Source: a virus. From it: DNA of 37,447 nucleotides. The stretch is from positions 1-37,447 of IMG/VR virus record IMGVR_UViG_3300042261_000078; one strand, given 5' to 3'. The translations under genes were made by a program, and so were the position numbers. Of this stretch, positions 13,901 to 20,797 are shown piece after piece (position 1 is the first letter of the stretch; every line of letters starts with the position of its first letter). The notes beneath the pieces were generated by a model that was not told where the DNA came from, did no database searches, and saw only the letters and a program-made list of their open reading frames with translations.

Positions 13901-15802
13901 TTAAGTTTCAGAATTAATGGCTTTCATTGTTACATTCATCCATCTTTCCCAATCTCGGTTAAATGCTTTACGTTTGCTTTCAGAATTTTCAGCAGGATGC
14001 CTGGCGTAATACTCTGCCCTCACATCTTCTTTTGATCGCTCTCCGGTTCGCTCAAGAACAGTCTGCATTGATGCGTCAAAAATAGTCTGATTCTTTCTGG
14101 TGCGCTCACGATTTTCAACTGGTTTATCTTCAGTTGGTTCGATCACACAAGAAATATCAACTTCATCAGGTTCTGCATCTTCATCCCATTCCGAAGTCTT
14201 GCCAAGTTCAACAACGCCAAGACGGAAGTTAAACAGATCATAGTGATCTTGTCCGTCTTTTTGCTTACCAACCTTGAAGGTGCGGATTGGATCGTCACCA
14301 TTACGATTAATGGAGATTTCAGCATCAGCAGCGCCAAGCAAGCTACTATGGCCTCGCATACCACGCTCTTGATCTTTGCCGCAGTGGTGGATAGGTGCTA
14401 CAAGCGTCTTAAAGTAATCTTCGACCATCTTAAAGCCTTGGATCACCATGCCCATATCATCAGAACTGTTTTCATTGCCACCAGCCATTGCTCTATTAAG
14501 CGTATCAATTACAACCATTGCAATGCGACGGCCAGCCAATGCTGACTTGATTGACAAGATTTCGCTAGCAACAGATTCGACACTGCGGAAATCGACTGAT
14601 GAGTGCTTGATAAGAATGTTTTTCAGATCGCCATCATGTAATCCGTTTTTTCGCTTATATGCCTCAACGCGATCTCGTAGATTGCCTTCCATCGCAATAT
14701 AAACGACTACGCCATTCTTAATGCGCTTGCCGTGATACTTTGGCAAACCTCTAGCAATTGCCAATGCTAAATCAAGCATAGCAAATGACTTACCTGAACC
14801 TGGAGCGCCCCAGACAACGCATAGACCTTTCTTTGGCAGCACATCTTTGACAAGCCAGCCAACACGCTTTTGATTGCCAAGCGCATCGCCAGTAATATAA
14901 CCATGCGAATCTTCAGTTGTCAGTGTTGTAAAGCATGACTTAACAGCATCAGCGCCATGCTCAACAAACAGATCATTAAAGTCAGTCTTGACTGAATTTG
15001 GCTTTCCGTCGATTAATGGCATGACATAAGTTGCGCCAATTGCCTTGGAAGCGTGTTTTGCGGCCTCTAGGCCAACATTCTTATCGCTGTCGCAATCATC
15101 GTCTGCGGCAATAACAATTCGCTTGTCTGTGACGCTTCTAACGTGTTTAGCTACTTTCTCAAGATTACCAGCATTAAAAGCAACATAAACCTGATTGCCA
15201 GTTGCCTGATGAATTGATGCGCCGGTAGAAAAGCCTTCGCAAATAATGATTTGATCTGTTTCCTGACCTATCGTAAAAAATCCACCATTCATCTTGCCGC
15301 CTGGCATGAATTTCTTATTGCCAAATTGGTCGATGCTTTGTAGCGATTGGATGCCTTTTGGCCCATACACGGGAATCAGTAACGAGTTACCTATTTTGTA
15401 TGTGCCATTTGGTTCAATTCCCTTGCTCTTTAGATACTGATGATTTTCTGCAATTTCAGCATCGCCAAGTATTCTGGCAGCCTCTACTGCTGCTTCAGCG
15501 TATTGTTGCTCACGCTCAAGTTCAGCGGCTTTCTTTGCGGCCTCTGCTTTGCGACGAATTTCTTTGATCTCATCATGGCTTGGTTGATGATCTCTGCTCA
15601 TTTGCCATGTATATGTTTCGCCAGTGCGCCAATCACCAAATACAGCGCCAGTGCCATCTGGAAACATCATTACCCAACCAGCACGATCACTTGCTTTGCC
15701 ATTGGTGCTAAATCGTTCGAAGATAGCGCCATTAACACTTGGATAAGTATATCCGGCCTGAACAAATGCGCTTTCTAGGGTTTCACTAAAGATCACGTTC
15801 AT
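13901..15802 (-). CDS. Primase-helicase: TOPRIM domain plus RecA-like (RepA/AAA_25) ATPase
   Basis: The 633-residue protein is read from ATG at 15800-15802, with GGAGG seven bases upstream and a TGATG overlap with the preceding gene. The N-terminal region includes VFGDWRTGETYTW, often seen in phage primases, then a charged coiled coil (about 75-110). A TOPRIM core follows: IIICEGFSTGASI (E189) and IVIAADDDCDSD (D234-D236). The helicase part has GAPGSGKS (332-339) and VVIDT (430-434), then HHCGKDQERGMRGHSSLLGAAD, typical of RepA-like hexameric helicases. It should unwind and prime phage DNA. The usual zinc finger of DnaG-type primases is not seen. The CGGGACA array lies directly downstream. 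Confidence 0.9.
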   Translation of the reverse strand: MNVIFSETLESAFVQAGYTYPSVNGAIFERFSTNGKASDRAGWVMMFPDGTGAVFGDWRTGETYTWQMSRDHQPSHDEIKEIRRKAEAAKKAAELEREQQYAEAAVEAARILGDAEIAENHQYLKSKGIEPNGTYKIGNSLLIPVYGPKGIQSLQSIDQFGNKKFMPGGKMNGGFFTIGQETDQIIICEGFSTGASIHQATGNQVYVAFNAGNLEKVAKHVRSVTDKRIVIAADDDCDSDKNVGLEAAKHASKAIGATYVMPLIDGKPNSVKTDFNDLFVEHGADAVKSCFTTLTTEDSHGYITGDALGNQKRVGWLVKDVLPKKGLCVVWGAPGSGKSFAMLDLALAIARGLPKYHGKRIKNGVVVYIAMEGNLRDRVEAYKRKNGLHDGDLKNILIKHSSVDFRSVESVASEILSIKSALAGRRIAMVVIDTLNRAMAGGNENSSDDMGMVIQGFKMVEDYFKTLVAPIHHCGKDQERGMRGHSSLLGAADAEISINRNGDDPIRTFKVGKQKDGQDHYDLFNFRLGVVELGKTSEWDEDAEPDEVDISCVIEPTEDKPVENRERTRKNQTIFDASMQTVLERTGERSKEDVRAEYYARHPAENSESKRKAFNRDWERWMNVTMKAINSET

Positions 15803-16071
15803 CACACATCCTCCGACCAAAGTTCGTCAACGCTATGGAAAACCTGATCTTCACCACAGAGTTCCCACGCTTTAGAGAATGATGCTTTTTGCATTTCTGT
15901 AGGTTTGGCTTTGTTCCAAACTACATTTAGCTGGCCTTTATAGTCATACATCTCAAGAACCAGCATCTCCATCTGCTCATCGCTCAAACCAAGTATTGCA
16001 GAGGCTAGCTTTGCGGCCTTTTCAAGCCGATTGATACGGCTTTTATCGCCGTCTGAACTGCCATATTTCAT
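15802..16071 (-). CDS. Small protein upstream of the primase-helicase
   Basis: The 89-residue protein is read from ATG at 16069-16071 (MKYGSSDGDKSRINRLEK), with AAGG nine bases upstream; an in-frame ATG at 16080 has the same AAGG touching it and is less likely. The segments KAAKLASAILGLSDEQMEMLVLEMYDYKG and KASFSKAWELCGED are helical. Function is unknown. The stop overlaps the primase start as TGATG, so it is co-translated with replication and may be a loader or accessory factor, by position only. Confidence 0.65.
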   Translation of the reverse strand: MKYGSSDGDKSRINRLEKAAKLASAILGLSDEQMEMLVLEMYDYKGQLNVVWNKAKPTEMQKASFSKAWELCGEDQVFHSVDELWSEDV

Positions 16072-16134
16072 TATTTTCATCCTTGGTGCTATCGTCAGCC
16101 GCTTGTCGCACCACTCCAAACGGCAGGAATCGCT

Positions 16135-16162
16135 ACTCTACTCTTGCTTTGTGGAAAAGCAA
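16135..16162 (-). promoter_or_regulatory. Candidate promoter of the minus-strand replication operon
   Basis: On the minus strand TTGCTT (plus positions 16157-16162), a 16-base spacer and TAGAGT (16135-16140) face left toward the replication genes. It uses the same TTGCTT -35 word as P1. The -10 box is imperfect, so strength is uncertain. Confidence 0.4.
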
Positions 16163-16185
16163 CAGCTTGTAAGTAAAAAAAGTTC

Positions 16186-16222
16186 TTGACATTGCTTTTT
16201 ATTGCTTTATACTGCTTTACAT
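16186..16222 (+). promoter_or_regulatory. Early promoter P2 for the recombination operon
   Basis: TTGACA (16186-16191), a 16-base spacer and TATACT (16208-16213) form a near-consensus sigma70 promoter. The promoter overlaps three tandem 10-base units, ATTGCTTTTT, ATTGCTTTAT and ACTGCTTTAC (16191-16220). GCTTTACAT (16214-16222) follows the -10 box as in P1. A TTGTAAG word lies 12 bases before the -35 box. Confidence 0.8.
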
Positions 16223-16247
16223 CAACTAGCAAATAAGGAGAGTCACC

Positions 16248-16478
16248 ATGTACGAAGTCGCAATGTTCTTAAGTATCGTTTCGTCGGTACTTTTTTGTAT
16301 CTACCTACTAATGTGCATTTTTGGTACCACTTGCCGTACACACGATACACACGAGCCAACAATCACAATCACAGGTCGGATCGTTACAAAAACTGTGACC
16401 TTTACAACGATCAATGAAAATTTTGTTGACAATGATATTCCTGTCTATACAATGCCAAAACAGATTAGCAATCGCTAA
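16248..16478 (+). CDS. Small membrane-anchored protein
   Basis: The 76-residue protein starts MYEVAMFLSIVSSVLFCIYLLMC behind AAGGAGAG. One hydrophobic helix spans residues 5-25 and is followed by a Thr/Ile/Val-rich tail (TITITGRIVTKTVTFTTIN), likely beta-structured. An FGTTCRTHDTH stretch follows the helix. No family recognised. First gene after promoter P2, so expressed early. Confidence 0.65.
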   Translation: MYEVAMFLSIVSSVLFCIYLLMCIFGTTCRTHDTHEPTITITGRIVTKTVTFTTINENFVDNDIPVYTMPKQISNR

Positions 16479-16502
16479 TCAATCATAAACGAAAGGGATC
16501 AC

Positions 16503-16655
16503 ATGACGGAGCAAAAGGAATCAAAGGTGTACGCGCAGATCGGTGTGCGTATCAACGACGAACTGTTAAAGCGTCTTAACGATTTTGCAGCAGCAGAACA
16601 ACGCAGCATGAGCCAGGTTGTTCGCATGGCACTAGAACAATACATGAGCAAGTAA
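16503..16655 (+). CDS. Ribbon-helix-helix DNA-binding protein
   Basis: The 50-residue protein is MTEQKESKVYAQIG followed by VRINDELLKRLNDFAAAE and QRSMSQVVRMALEQYMSK. This is the ribbon-helix-helix pattern of Arc/CopG-type repressors: a short beta strand (VYAQIGVRI), helix A (DELLKRLNDFAAAE) and helix B (MSQVVRMALEQYM). Such proteins bind DNA as dimers on short, often tandem, sites. It is the second gene after promoter P2 and the best small-regulator candidate for the shared early-promoter motifs. The link to any particular site is inference. Ribosome binding site AAAGGG precedes the ATG. Confidence 0.85.
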   Translation: MTEQKESKVYAQIGVRINDELLKRLNDFAAAEQRSMSQVVRMALEQYMSK

Positions 16656-16676
16656 CTTTACTAGGAGAGAGAACAA

Positions 16677-16997
16677 ATGAAAGCGTTTCCAACAAACATT
16701 CCAACAGCAACTGGAGGAGATGGTTTTTATACAGACTTTGGAATGGACTTACGCGACTACTTTGCCGCTCATGCACCATTAGAGCCTCAAGCATGGTTTA
16801 AGCCAAATTATGAAAATTCTGGAGTTTATTTTAGGTTTGAAAGTATTACAAAAATTAGAAATTCTGATATGTCAGAAAATGAAAAAACAAAAGCTATAGA
16901 AGATCAACAAGAAATTCATAATAAATATAATGAATTGAAATTAAAGCAATGGCCTTACGCATGGGCAGACGCAATGATGGAGGCTCGTAAAAAATGA
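16677..16997 (+). CDS. Early phage protein with N-terminal MDLRDYFAA motif
   Basis: The 106-residue protein starts behind AGGAGAGAG. GMDLRDYFAAHAPLEPQ near residue 22 and a C-terminal WADAMMEARKK match the two conserved ends of small phage proteins ('MSLRDYFA...ADAMLKAR') of unknown function. The middle (KIRNSDMSENEKTKAIEDQQEIHNK) is lysine-rich and coded with A+T-rich codons unlike its neighbours. The stop overlaps the ERF start (ATGA). Confidence 0.7.
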   Translation: MKAFPTNIPTATGGDGFYTDFGMDLRDYFAAHAPLEPQAWFKPNYENSGVYFRFESITKIRNSDMSENEKTKAIEDQQEIHNKYNELKLKQWPYAWADAMMEARKK

Positions 16998-17482
16998 TGA
17001 GTGAATCAATCGCAGCAATCGCACCAGCACTTTGCAACGCACAAAAAGCGTTTAAGCCGGTTGGTCAATCTGGGATCAATAAACATCTTGGTAGCAAGTA
17101 CAGCACAATTGCAGACTATCTAAACGCTGTTAATCGCGCACTATGGGATAATGACCTTTTCCTGTCGCAGTCAGTGTCAAAGGTTGAAGTCGGCATTGCT
17201 GTGACAACAAAGATCATCCACAAGTCTGGAGAATGGATTGAATCAGATGCCACAGTCCTCCCTGTCTCTAAAGCAGATGCACAAGCTGTTGGATCAGCTA
17301 TCTCCTACGGACGTAGATATTCTCTATCAGCTTTTCTCGGAATTGCCGCTGGCACAGATGACGACGATGGAGTTGCAGCTAGTAAAGCACCTGTTGCTAA
17401 AGCCGGAAGTTCCAGCCCTATTGAAGCGGCGCGTAGCGCCAAACTAGCTAAAGCAGGTGGCGGTGATGACACGCCATTCTAA
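16994..17482 (+). CDS. erf: ERF-family single-strand annealing protein
   Basis: The 162-residue protein has an N-terminal block AIAPALCNAQKAFKPVGQSG, with KYSTIADYLNAVNRAL, and the family signature KADAQAVGSAISYGRRYSLSAFLGIAAGTDDDDG, diagnostic of ERF annealases. These proteins pair complementary strands, working with an exonuclease, here the YqaJ-type enzyme at 17781. A Ser/Ala/Gly-rich linker ends in GGGDDTPF, closely resembling the acidic tip of bacterial SSB (DDDIPF). It starts within the previous stop (ATGATGA), so it is translationally coupled. Confidence 0.92.
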   Translation: MMSESIAAIAPALCNAQKAFKPVGQSGINKHLGSKYSTIADYLNAVNRALWDNDLFLSQSVSKVEVGIAVTTKIIHKSGEWIESDATVLPVSKADAQAVGSAISYGRRYSLSAFLGIAAGTDDDDGVAASKAPVAKAGSSSPIEAARSAKLAKAGGGDDTPF

Positions 17483-17633
17483 GACAGAATCTAATCAACA
17501 AAATCCTGTTGCATGGATAGAGGTTGAACGTGGAATACCGATGTTTGTTAAGTTTGACAAAGATTTTAAGCCAGAATTTGATGGTTTAATTCCACTTTAT
17601 ATCGAAAAAACTTGTAGTTCATTAGGATCATAA
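17466..17633 (+). CDS. Small protein overlapping the end of erf
   Basis: The 55-residue frame begins at an ATG inside the last erf codons (MTRHSKTESNQQNPVAWIEV), with AGGTGG upstream. It ends LIPLYIEKTCSSLGS. The NPVAWIEVERGIPMF stretch resembles small phage proteins of unknown function. The reading frame is intact and is followed by a GTG-started gene one base after its stop, an operon-like spacing. Confidence 0.55.
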   Translation: MTRHSKTESNQQNPVAWIEVERGIPMFVKFDKDFKPEFDGLIPLYIEKTCSSLGS

Positions 17634-17634
17634 A

Positions 17635-17784
17635 GTGAGCCTTGGACACTACATATGCGCCGCCACAGGACTTGGTTACTTCGTTATTGGCTGCGAACAA
17701 CTGTATAAAAAATCGTATTCAAACGCTATCACATGGTTTGGTTATAGCTTCGCACAAATTGGTTTATGGATGAATTTGAAATGA
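17635..17784 (+). CDS. Small membrane-associated protein, GTG start
   Basis: The 49-residue protein starts SLGHYICAATGLGYFVIGCEQ after GTG. Two hydrophobic segments (GLGYFVIGC and ITWFGYSFAQIGLWM) flank a short polar loop (EQLYKKSYSN), predicting a small hairpin membrane protein. The stop overlaps the exonuclease ATG as ATGA. No function known. Confidence 0.55.
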   Translation: MSLGHYICAATGLGYFVIGCEQLYKKSYSNAITWFGYSFAQIGLWMNLK

Positions 17785-18407
17785 CACTACATTTAGGTGC
17801 TGACTACCACGATCAACGAACGGATGAATGGCATGAAGCGCGTCTTGGTCGTATTACTGCTTCTCGTATTTATGATGTTATTTCTAAAACGTCAAAGGGA
17901 ACATACACTGCAAAAAGAGATGACTATGCCTTCCAGCTTGCAGCCGAACGACTTACCGGACTGCCTACAAAGTCATACACCAACGATGCAATGCTTCACG
18001 GAATAGAAGTCGAACCAATGGCTCTAGAGTTCTATGCTGAATTCTATGGGCATGACATAACATCTGCTCCATTTATTATTCACAGGAATATGTCTTTTTG
18101 TGGCGCAAGTCCAGATGGAATTGTGAACAATAAATGGCTCGTTGAGATTAAGGCCCCACAAACGAACACATTTCTTCGTATCAAACATGAAAACACACCT
18201 CCAGCGCAATACGTTGCGCAATGTCAGTTTCAGATGGCAGTAACTGGTGCTGATAAAGTAGATTTGTTTTTTTATGACAATAGGATCATTGATCCAACAA
18301 AGCAATTTATGTTGTTCAAAATTAAACGCGACAACGAAATGATTGCAAACATCGAAAATGAAGTTGTTATGTTTAATGATTACGTTGAATCTATAGTGAA
18401 TGAGTGA
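17781..18407 (+). CDS. YqaJ/lambda-exonuclease-like 5'-3' exonuclease
   Basis: The 208-residue protein is read from the ATG overlapping the previous stop ([21 protein letters not shown]); an in-frame ATG 15 bases upstream is possible. [43 protein letters not shown] (D112, E122, K124) and [15 protein letters not shown] are the ordered motifs of the lambda Exo/YqaJ nuclease fold, including the catalytic D-E-K triad. It resects DNA ends for the ERF annealase two genes upstream. Confidence 0.9.
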   Translation: MTLHLGADYHDQRTDEWHEARLGRITASRIYDVISKTSKGTYTAKRDDYAFQLAAERLTGLPTKSYTNDAMLHGIEVEPMALEFYAEFYGHDITSAPFIIHRNMSFCGASPDGIVNNKWLVEIKAPQTNTFLRIKHENTPPAQYVAQCQFQMAVTGADKVDLFFYDNRIIDPTKQFMLFKIKRDNEMIANIENEVVMFNDYVESIVNE

Positions 18408-18537
18408 TATGATTGTTTTATCGCTTGGCAGCGTTAATCCAGTAAGCCCTGGTAGCTACTCTGTACGGTACTGGCCGTATCTGCCAACGTCCGAAAGGAT
18501 GAGAGTAGCTTCTAGGGCTTTTGTATTAGGAATCAAT

Positions 18538-19002
18538 ATGGCTCCGAAACCTAAAGAAATGTCAGAACACATGGCAAATTTCACAGTATCAGATACAGGA
18601 TGCTGGAACTTTAATGGAAGTAAAGATAGAGATGGATATGGCGTATTTGGAAGATTTGGAAAACAGATCAGAGCGCATAGAGCATCATATGAATTTCACA
18701 TTGGCAAAATAGAAAGCGGAATGATTGTTTGCCATAGATGCGACAATCCATCTTGCATAAATCCAGATCATTTATTTTCTGGAACTTGCAAAGATAACTC
18801 TCAAGATATGGCATCAAAGAATCGTAGCAGAGATCAACATGGATCAAAGCACAACATGGCAAAACTTGACGAACAAGATGTTTCAATTATTCGTCAAATG
18901 AGAAGTTTAGGGGCGACTCTAGAATTCATTGCAAAGCAGTTTGGAATTTCTTTTCAACACGCAGGAAGCATCTGCAATCGTGTCACATGGACACATATTT
19001 AA
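18538..19002 (+). CDS. HNH endonuclease with C-terminal helix-turn-helix
   Basis: From the ATG at 18538 (AGGA six bases upstream) the 154-residue protein contains [55 protein letters not shown] and [18 protein letters not shown], the complete HNH_3-type core. A C-terminal helix-turn-helix ([25 protein letters not shown]) probably gives target recognition. The frame stays open upstream to an ATG at 18400, overlapping the exonuclease stop, and would add 46 residues that do not look like HNH sequence. Probably a mobile endonuclease inserted between exonuclease and DUF736 genes. Confidence 0.85.
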   Translation: MAPKPKEMSEHMANFTVSDTGCWNFNGSKDRDGYGVFGRFGKQIRAHRASYEFHIGKIESGMIVCHRCDNPSCINPDHLFSGTCKDNSQDMASKNRSRDQHGSKHNMAKLDEQDVSIIRQMRSLGATLEFIAKQFGISFQHAGSICNRVTWTHI

Positions 19003-19012
19003 GGAGTAACAA

Positions 19013-19246
19013 ATGACACAGTACGATAACGAACTTCGCGGCACACTGTTCAAGAACGACAAAGAAGGTAACGAAAACCGTCCTGACTACACTGGCACTT
19101 GCCAAATCGGTGGCGTTGAGTACCGCATGGCAGCATGGATCAAAGAATCCAAAGCTGGCAACAAGTTTATGTCGTTCAAGTTTGATCCAAAAGAAGGTGG
19201 CACTGCAAAGGCTCAAGCGCCAGTGGATCAAGATATCCCTTTCTAA
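19013..19246 (+). CDS. DUF736-family protein with SSB-like DIPF tail (unshifted form)
   Basis: The 77-residue protein starts MTQYDNELRGTLFKNDKEGN behind AAGGAG. YDN.RGTLFKNDK, PDYTGTCQIGGVEYRMAAWIKESKAGNKFMSFKF is the conserved core of DUF736 (PF05284), small proteins common near plasmid and phage recombination genes. The last six residues, DQDIPF, match the SSB C-terminal peptide that binds host repair proteins, suggesting a single-strand-binding role; this is inference. Its stop is preceded directly by a -1 slippery heptamer (19237-19243). Confidence 0.85.
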   Translation: MTQYDNELRGTLFKNDKEGNENRPDYTGTCQIGGVEYRMAAWIKESKAGNKFMSFKFDPKEGGTAKAQAPVDQDIPF

Positions 19247-19497
19247 TCAGCGCCATTAAGAGTGATCCGATTGTCAAAGAAACGCTTGCCACGTTCAAAG
19301 GCAGTCGGGTCGCAAAGGTTAAATCACCATCAGCAAACAAATGGCATAACACCAATATAACGGTAGCTGATTTGACTGATGACCTGGAAGCGATCTACGC
19401 AGTAGATAACTCAAAGAAGGCGCAAGAGTTTAGAAAGCAGCAACGGCAAAATGAGTTGTTCATCGAAAAATTTATCAAGCAAAAACATCTAAAATGA
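19013..19497 (+). CDS. DUF736 protein extended by a -1 ribosomal frameshift (predicted 161 aa)
   Basis: After slipping at C_CCT_TTC (19237-19243) the -1 frame continues for 84 codons (LISAIKSDPIVKETLATFKG...) to TGA at 19495-19497. That stop overlaps the next ATG as ATGA, the normal operon junction. The -1 frame has no ATG, GTG or TTG start between its upstream stop (19183) and the middle of the extension, and no ribosome binding site, so frameshifting is the simplest way to express it. The extension is lysine-rich and ends in a charged helix (KKAQEFRKQQRQNELFIEKF). The long form would lack the free DIPF terminus. Confidence 0.6.
19237..19243 (+). promoter_or_regulatory. Predicted -1 frameshift heptamer CCCTTTC
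   Basis: The zero frame reads ATC CCT TTC TAA, so the heptamer fits X_XXY_YYZ with X=C, Y=T, Z=C, and the stop codon follows at once, which favours slippage. No strong downstream stem or pseudoknot was found by eye. Confidence 0.6.
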
Positions 19498-19700
19498 AAC
19501 TAACAAACCAAGTACGAGACGAACTAAAAGACCTATACAGCAATCTGCGTGACGCCCAAGAAGAATGGAAAGCTGCAACTGATGCCGTAGCAGCAAAATG
19601 TGGTGTACCAGCTAATGTTGTTCGCACACGCATCAAGCTAGAAGCTACTGGTAAGCTAGAGAAGTACGAAGAAAACGCACAGATGGTTCTTGCCCTGTGA
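19494..19700 (+). CDS. Small helical protein of unknown function
   Basis: The 68-residue protein starts MKLTNQVRDELKDLYSNLRDAQEEW and is almost entirely helical and charged; KCGVPANVVRTRIKLEATGKLEKYEENAQMVLAL suggests a helix-turn-helix-like second half. Its ATG overlaps the stop of the frameshift extension, and its own stop overlaps the GTG of the resolvase gene, so it sits in a tightly coupled recombination operon. Similar small proteins lie next to RuvC-like genes in phages; role unknown. Confidence 0.65.
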   Translation: MKLTNQVRDELKDLYSNLRDAQEEWKAATDAVAAKCGVPANVVRTRIKLEATGKLEKYEENAQMVLAL

Positions 19701-20182
19701 TTATCATTGCTGCTGATCCTGGGCTACGCGGTGCAATCGCTGCTCTAAAGAATGGCGAACAAATTGTGTGGCTTCAGGATATGCCAACCAAAGAACTATC
19801 TAACGGCAAACGCATGATCTGTGCGCGTCAGCTAACTGAAACGCTAAAGCAGATCATTGGTGAGCATCCGCACGAAGAATTTGCTTGCATGATTGAGAAA
19901 GTCAACTCAAGAGTTGGCGAAGGTGTTGTCGGTGCGTTTAGCTTTGGTCGCGGCTTTGGCATCTTGGAGGCTTGCATCATCGCTCGTGGGTTATCACTTG
20001 ATATGGTTCCACCACAAACGTGGAAAAAAGCCATGAAGATGACAGCAGACAAAGATGATGTGCGTATCAAGATGATGGCGAAGTTCCCACAGGTAGCCAA
20101 TATGCTCAAACGCAAGATGGATGATGGTCGGGCAGAGGCTTTAGCGATAGCGTTGTATTTTTGGTACAGGGATTACGCTTAG
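19697..20182 (+). CDS. RuvC-like Holliday junction resolvase
   Basis: The 161-residue protein uses a GTG start overlapping the previous stop (GTGA). The RNase H-like fold shows IIIAADPGLRGAIAAL (D7), ACMIEKVNSR (E67) and KMDDGRAEALAIALY (D142/D143 and E147), the acidic metal-binding residues of phage RuvC-like resolvases. SFGRGFGILEACIIARG and VPPQTWKKAM are further conserved blocks. It should cut branched DNA made by recombination or before packaging. Confidence 0.88.
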   Translation: MIIIAADPGLRGAIAALKNGEQIVWLQDMPTKELSNGKRMICARQLTETLKQIIGEHPHEEFACMIEKVNSRVGEGVVGAFSFGRGFGILEACIIARGLSLDMVPPQTWKKAMKMTADKDDVRIKMMAKFPQVANMLKRKMDDGRAEALAIALYFWYRDYA

Positions 20183-20195
20183 TGCTAAATAATGT

Positions 20196-20232
20196 TTGAC
20201 ACAGCTAAAACTTGCTTATAGAATGTTTACAT
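20196..20232 (+). promoter_or_regulatory. Early promoter P3
   Basis: TTGACA (20196-20201), a 17-base spacer and TAGAAT (20219-20224) form a near-consensus promoter, followed directly by GTTTACAT (20225-20232), the same element seen after P1 and P2. It gives the second half of the plus-strand operon, including the RNA array at 20720, its own transcription start. Confidence 0.8.
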
Positions 20233-20246
20233 GAAAGGAGAGATTC

Positions 20247-20375
20247 ATGGATGTTCCAGATCAAGAGTTAAACCCACCAGAGCCTCGCGGCTATGTAACT
20301 TGGGATGAGTATGTAGAACACGAGCAAGATAGACTTATTGACGAAGCAAAGGAGAGAGAAAATGACAATGACTGA
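20247..20375 (+). CDS. Small acidic protein (42 aa)
   Basis: The frame starts MDVPDQELNPPEPRGYVTWDEY behind AAAGGAGAG, the first gene after promoter P3. It is acidic and proline-rich at the start and ends AKERENDND. No Cys or membrane helix. It overlaps the next gene by 14 bases. Family not recognised; the strong ribosome binding site supports it. Confidence 0.6.
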   Translation: MDVPDQELNPPEPRGYVTWDEYVEHEQDRLIDEAKERENDND

Positions 20376-20565
20376 CACCATTCGTAAGATCGTAGAACGA
20401 TTCAAAAAAGAATCATCTGTGACACCACAAATGCTCATGCAAATGGAGGGCATGGCCGAAAGGAATAAAAAACGTATAGAGGCCATAAAAGAAGAAATGG
20501 GTGAGAAATATATTCTCCATCCATCACACATGAAGTCACGCCTCAACGAGCCTCGCCCAGTTTAA
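20362..20565 (+). CDS. Small helical protein (67 aa)
   Basis: The protein is read from ATG at 20362 (MTMTDTIRKIVERFKKESS), with AAAGGAG upstream inside the previous gene. It is mostly helical, with a charged middle (MAERNKKRIEAIKEEMGEKY), and ends HMKSRLNEPRPV. A second in-frame ATG lies two codons in. Function unknown. Confidence 0.6.
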   Translation: MTMTDTIRKIVERFKKESSVTPQMLMQMEGMAERNKKRIEAIKEEMGEKYILHPSHMKSRLNEPRPV

Positions 20566-20578
20566 CTAGGAGATCAAA

Positions 20579-20713
20579 ATGAAAAAGACTATTTCAATCA
20601 TCGCTGCTCTAATGGCTGTTGCTTCTATCGCTCAAGCAGCCTGTCCAGCATACGCACCATATCGTTGTGTGCCTGGCTATAACGGCAAAATGATCTGCGG
20701 CTGCGGTATGTAA
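20579..20713 (+). CDS. Secreted, cysteine-rich 44-residue peptide
   Basis: A clear signal peptide, KKTISIIAALMAVASIAQA, ends in AQA|A for signal peptidase I. The predicted mature peptide is about 24 residues (ACPAYAPYRC and VPGYNGKMICGCGM) with four cysteines, suited to two disulfides in the periplasm or outside the cell. AGGAG precedes the ATG. Such peptides are unusual in a recombination operon. It is followed at once by the RNA array. A role in superinfection exclusion or lysis timing is possible but unproven. Confidence 0.7.
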   Translation: MKKTISIIAALMAVASIAQAACPAYAPYRCVPGYNGKMICGCGM

Positions 20714-20719
20714 GTTTAC

Positions 20720-20789
20720 GGGGCAAAAGCGGATGTTGAATGAACGGATTGAATAAGTCCTGAGTTCAAACGCAGCGAGTAGCCCCACC
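20720..20789 (+). ncRNA. tRNA-like RNA array, unit 1
   Basis: GGGGCAA (20720-20726) pairs with TAGCCCC (20780-20786) in a 7-position closing stem with one mismatch, followed by ACC. Inside, GGATT/AAGTCC can form a short hairpin, and GCG..GTTGAA can pair with TTCAAACGC. It lies just after the stop of the secreted peptide gene. No canonical tRNA arms are complete. Confidence 0.6.
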
Positions 20790-20797
20790 TTTTCTAC

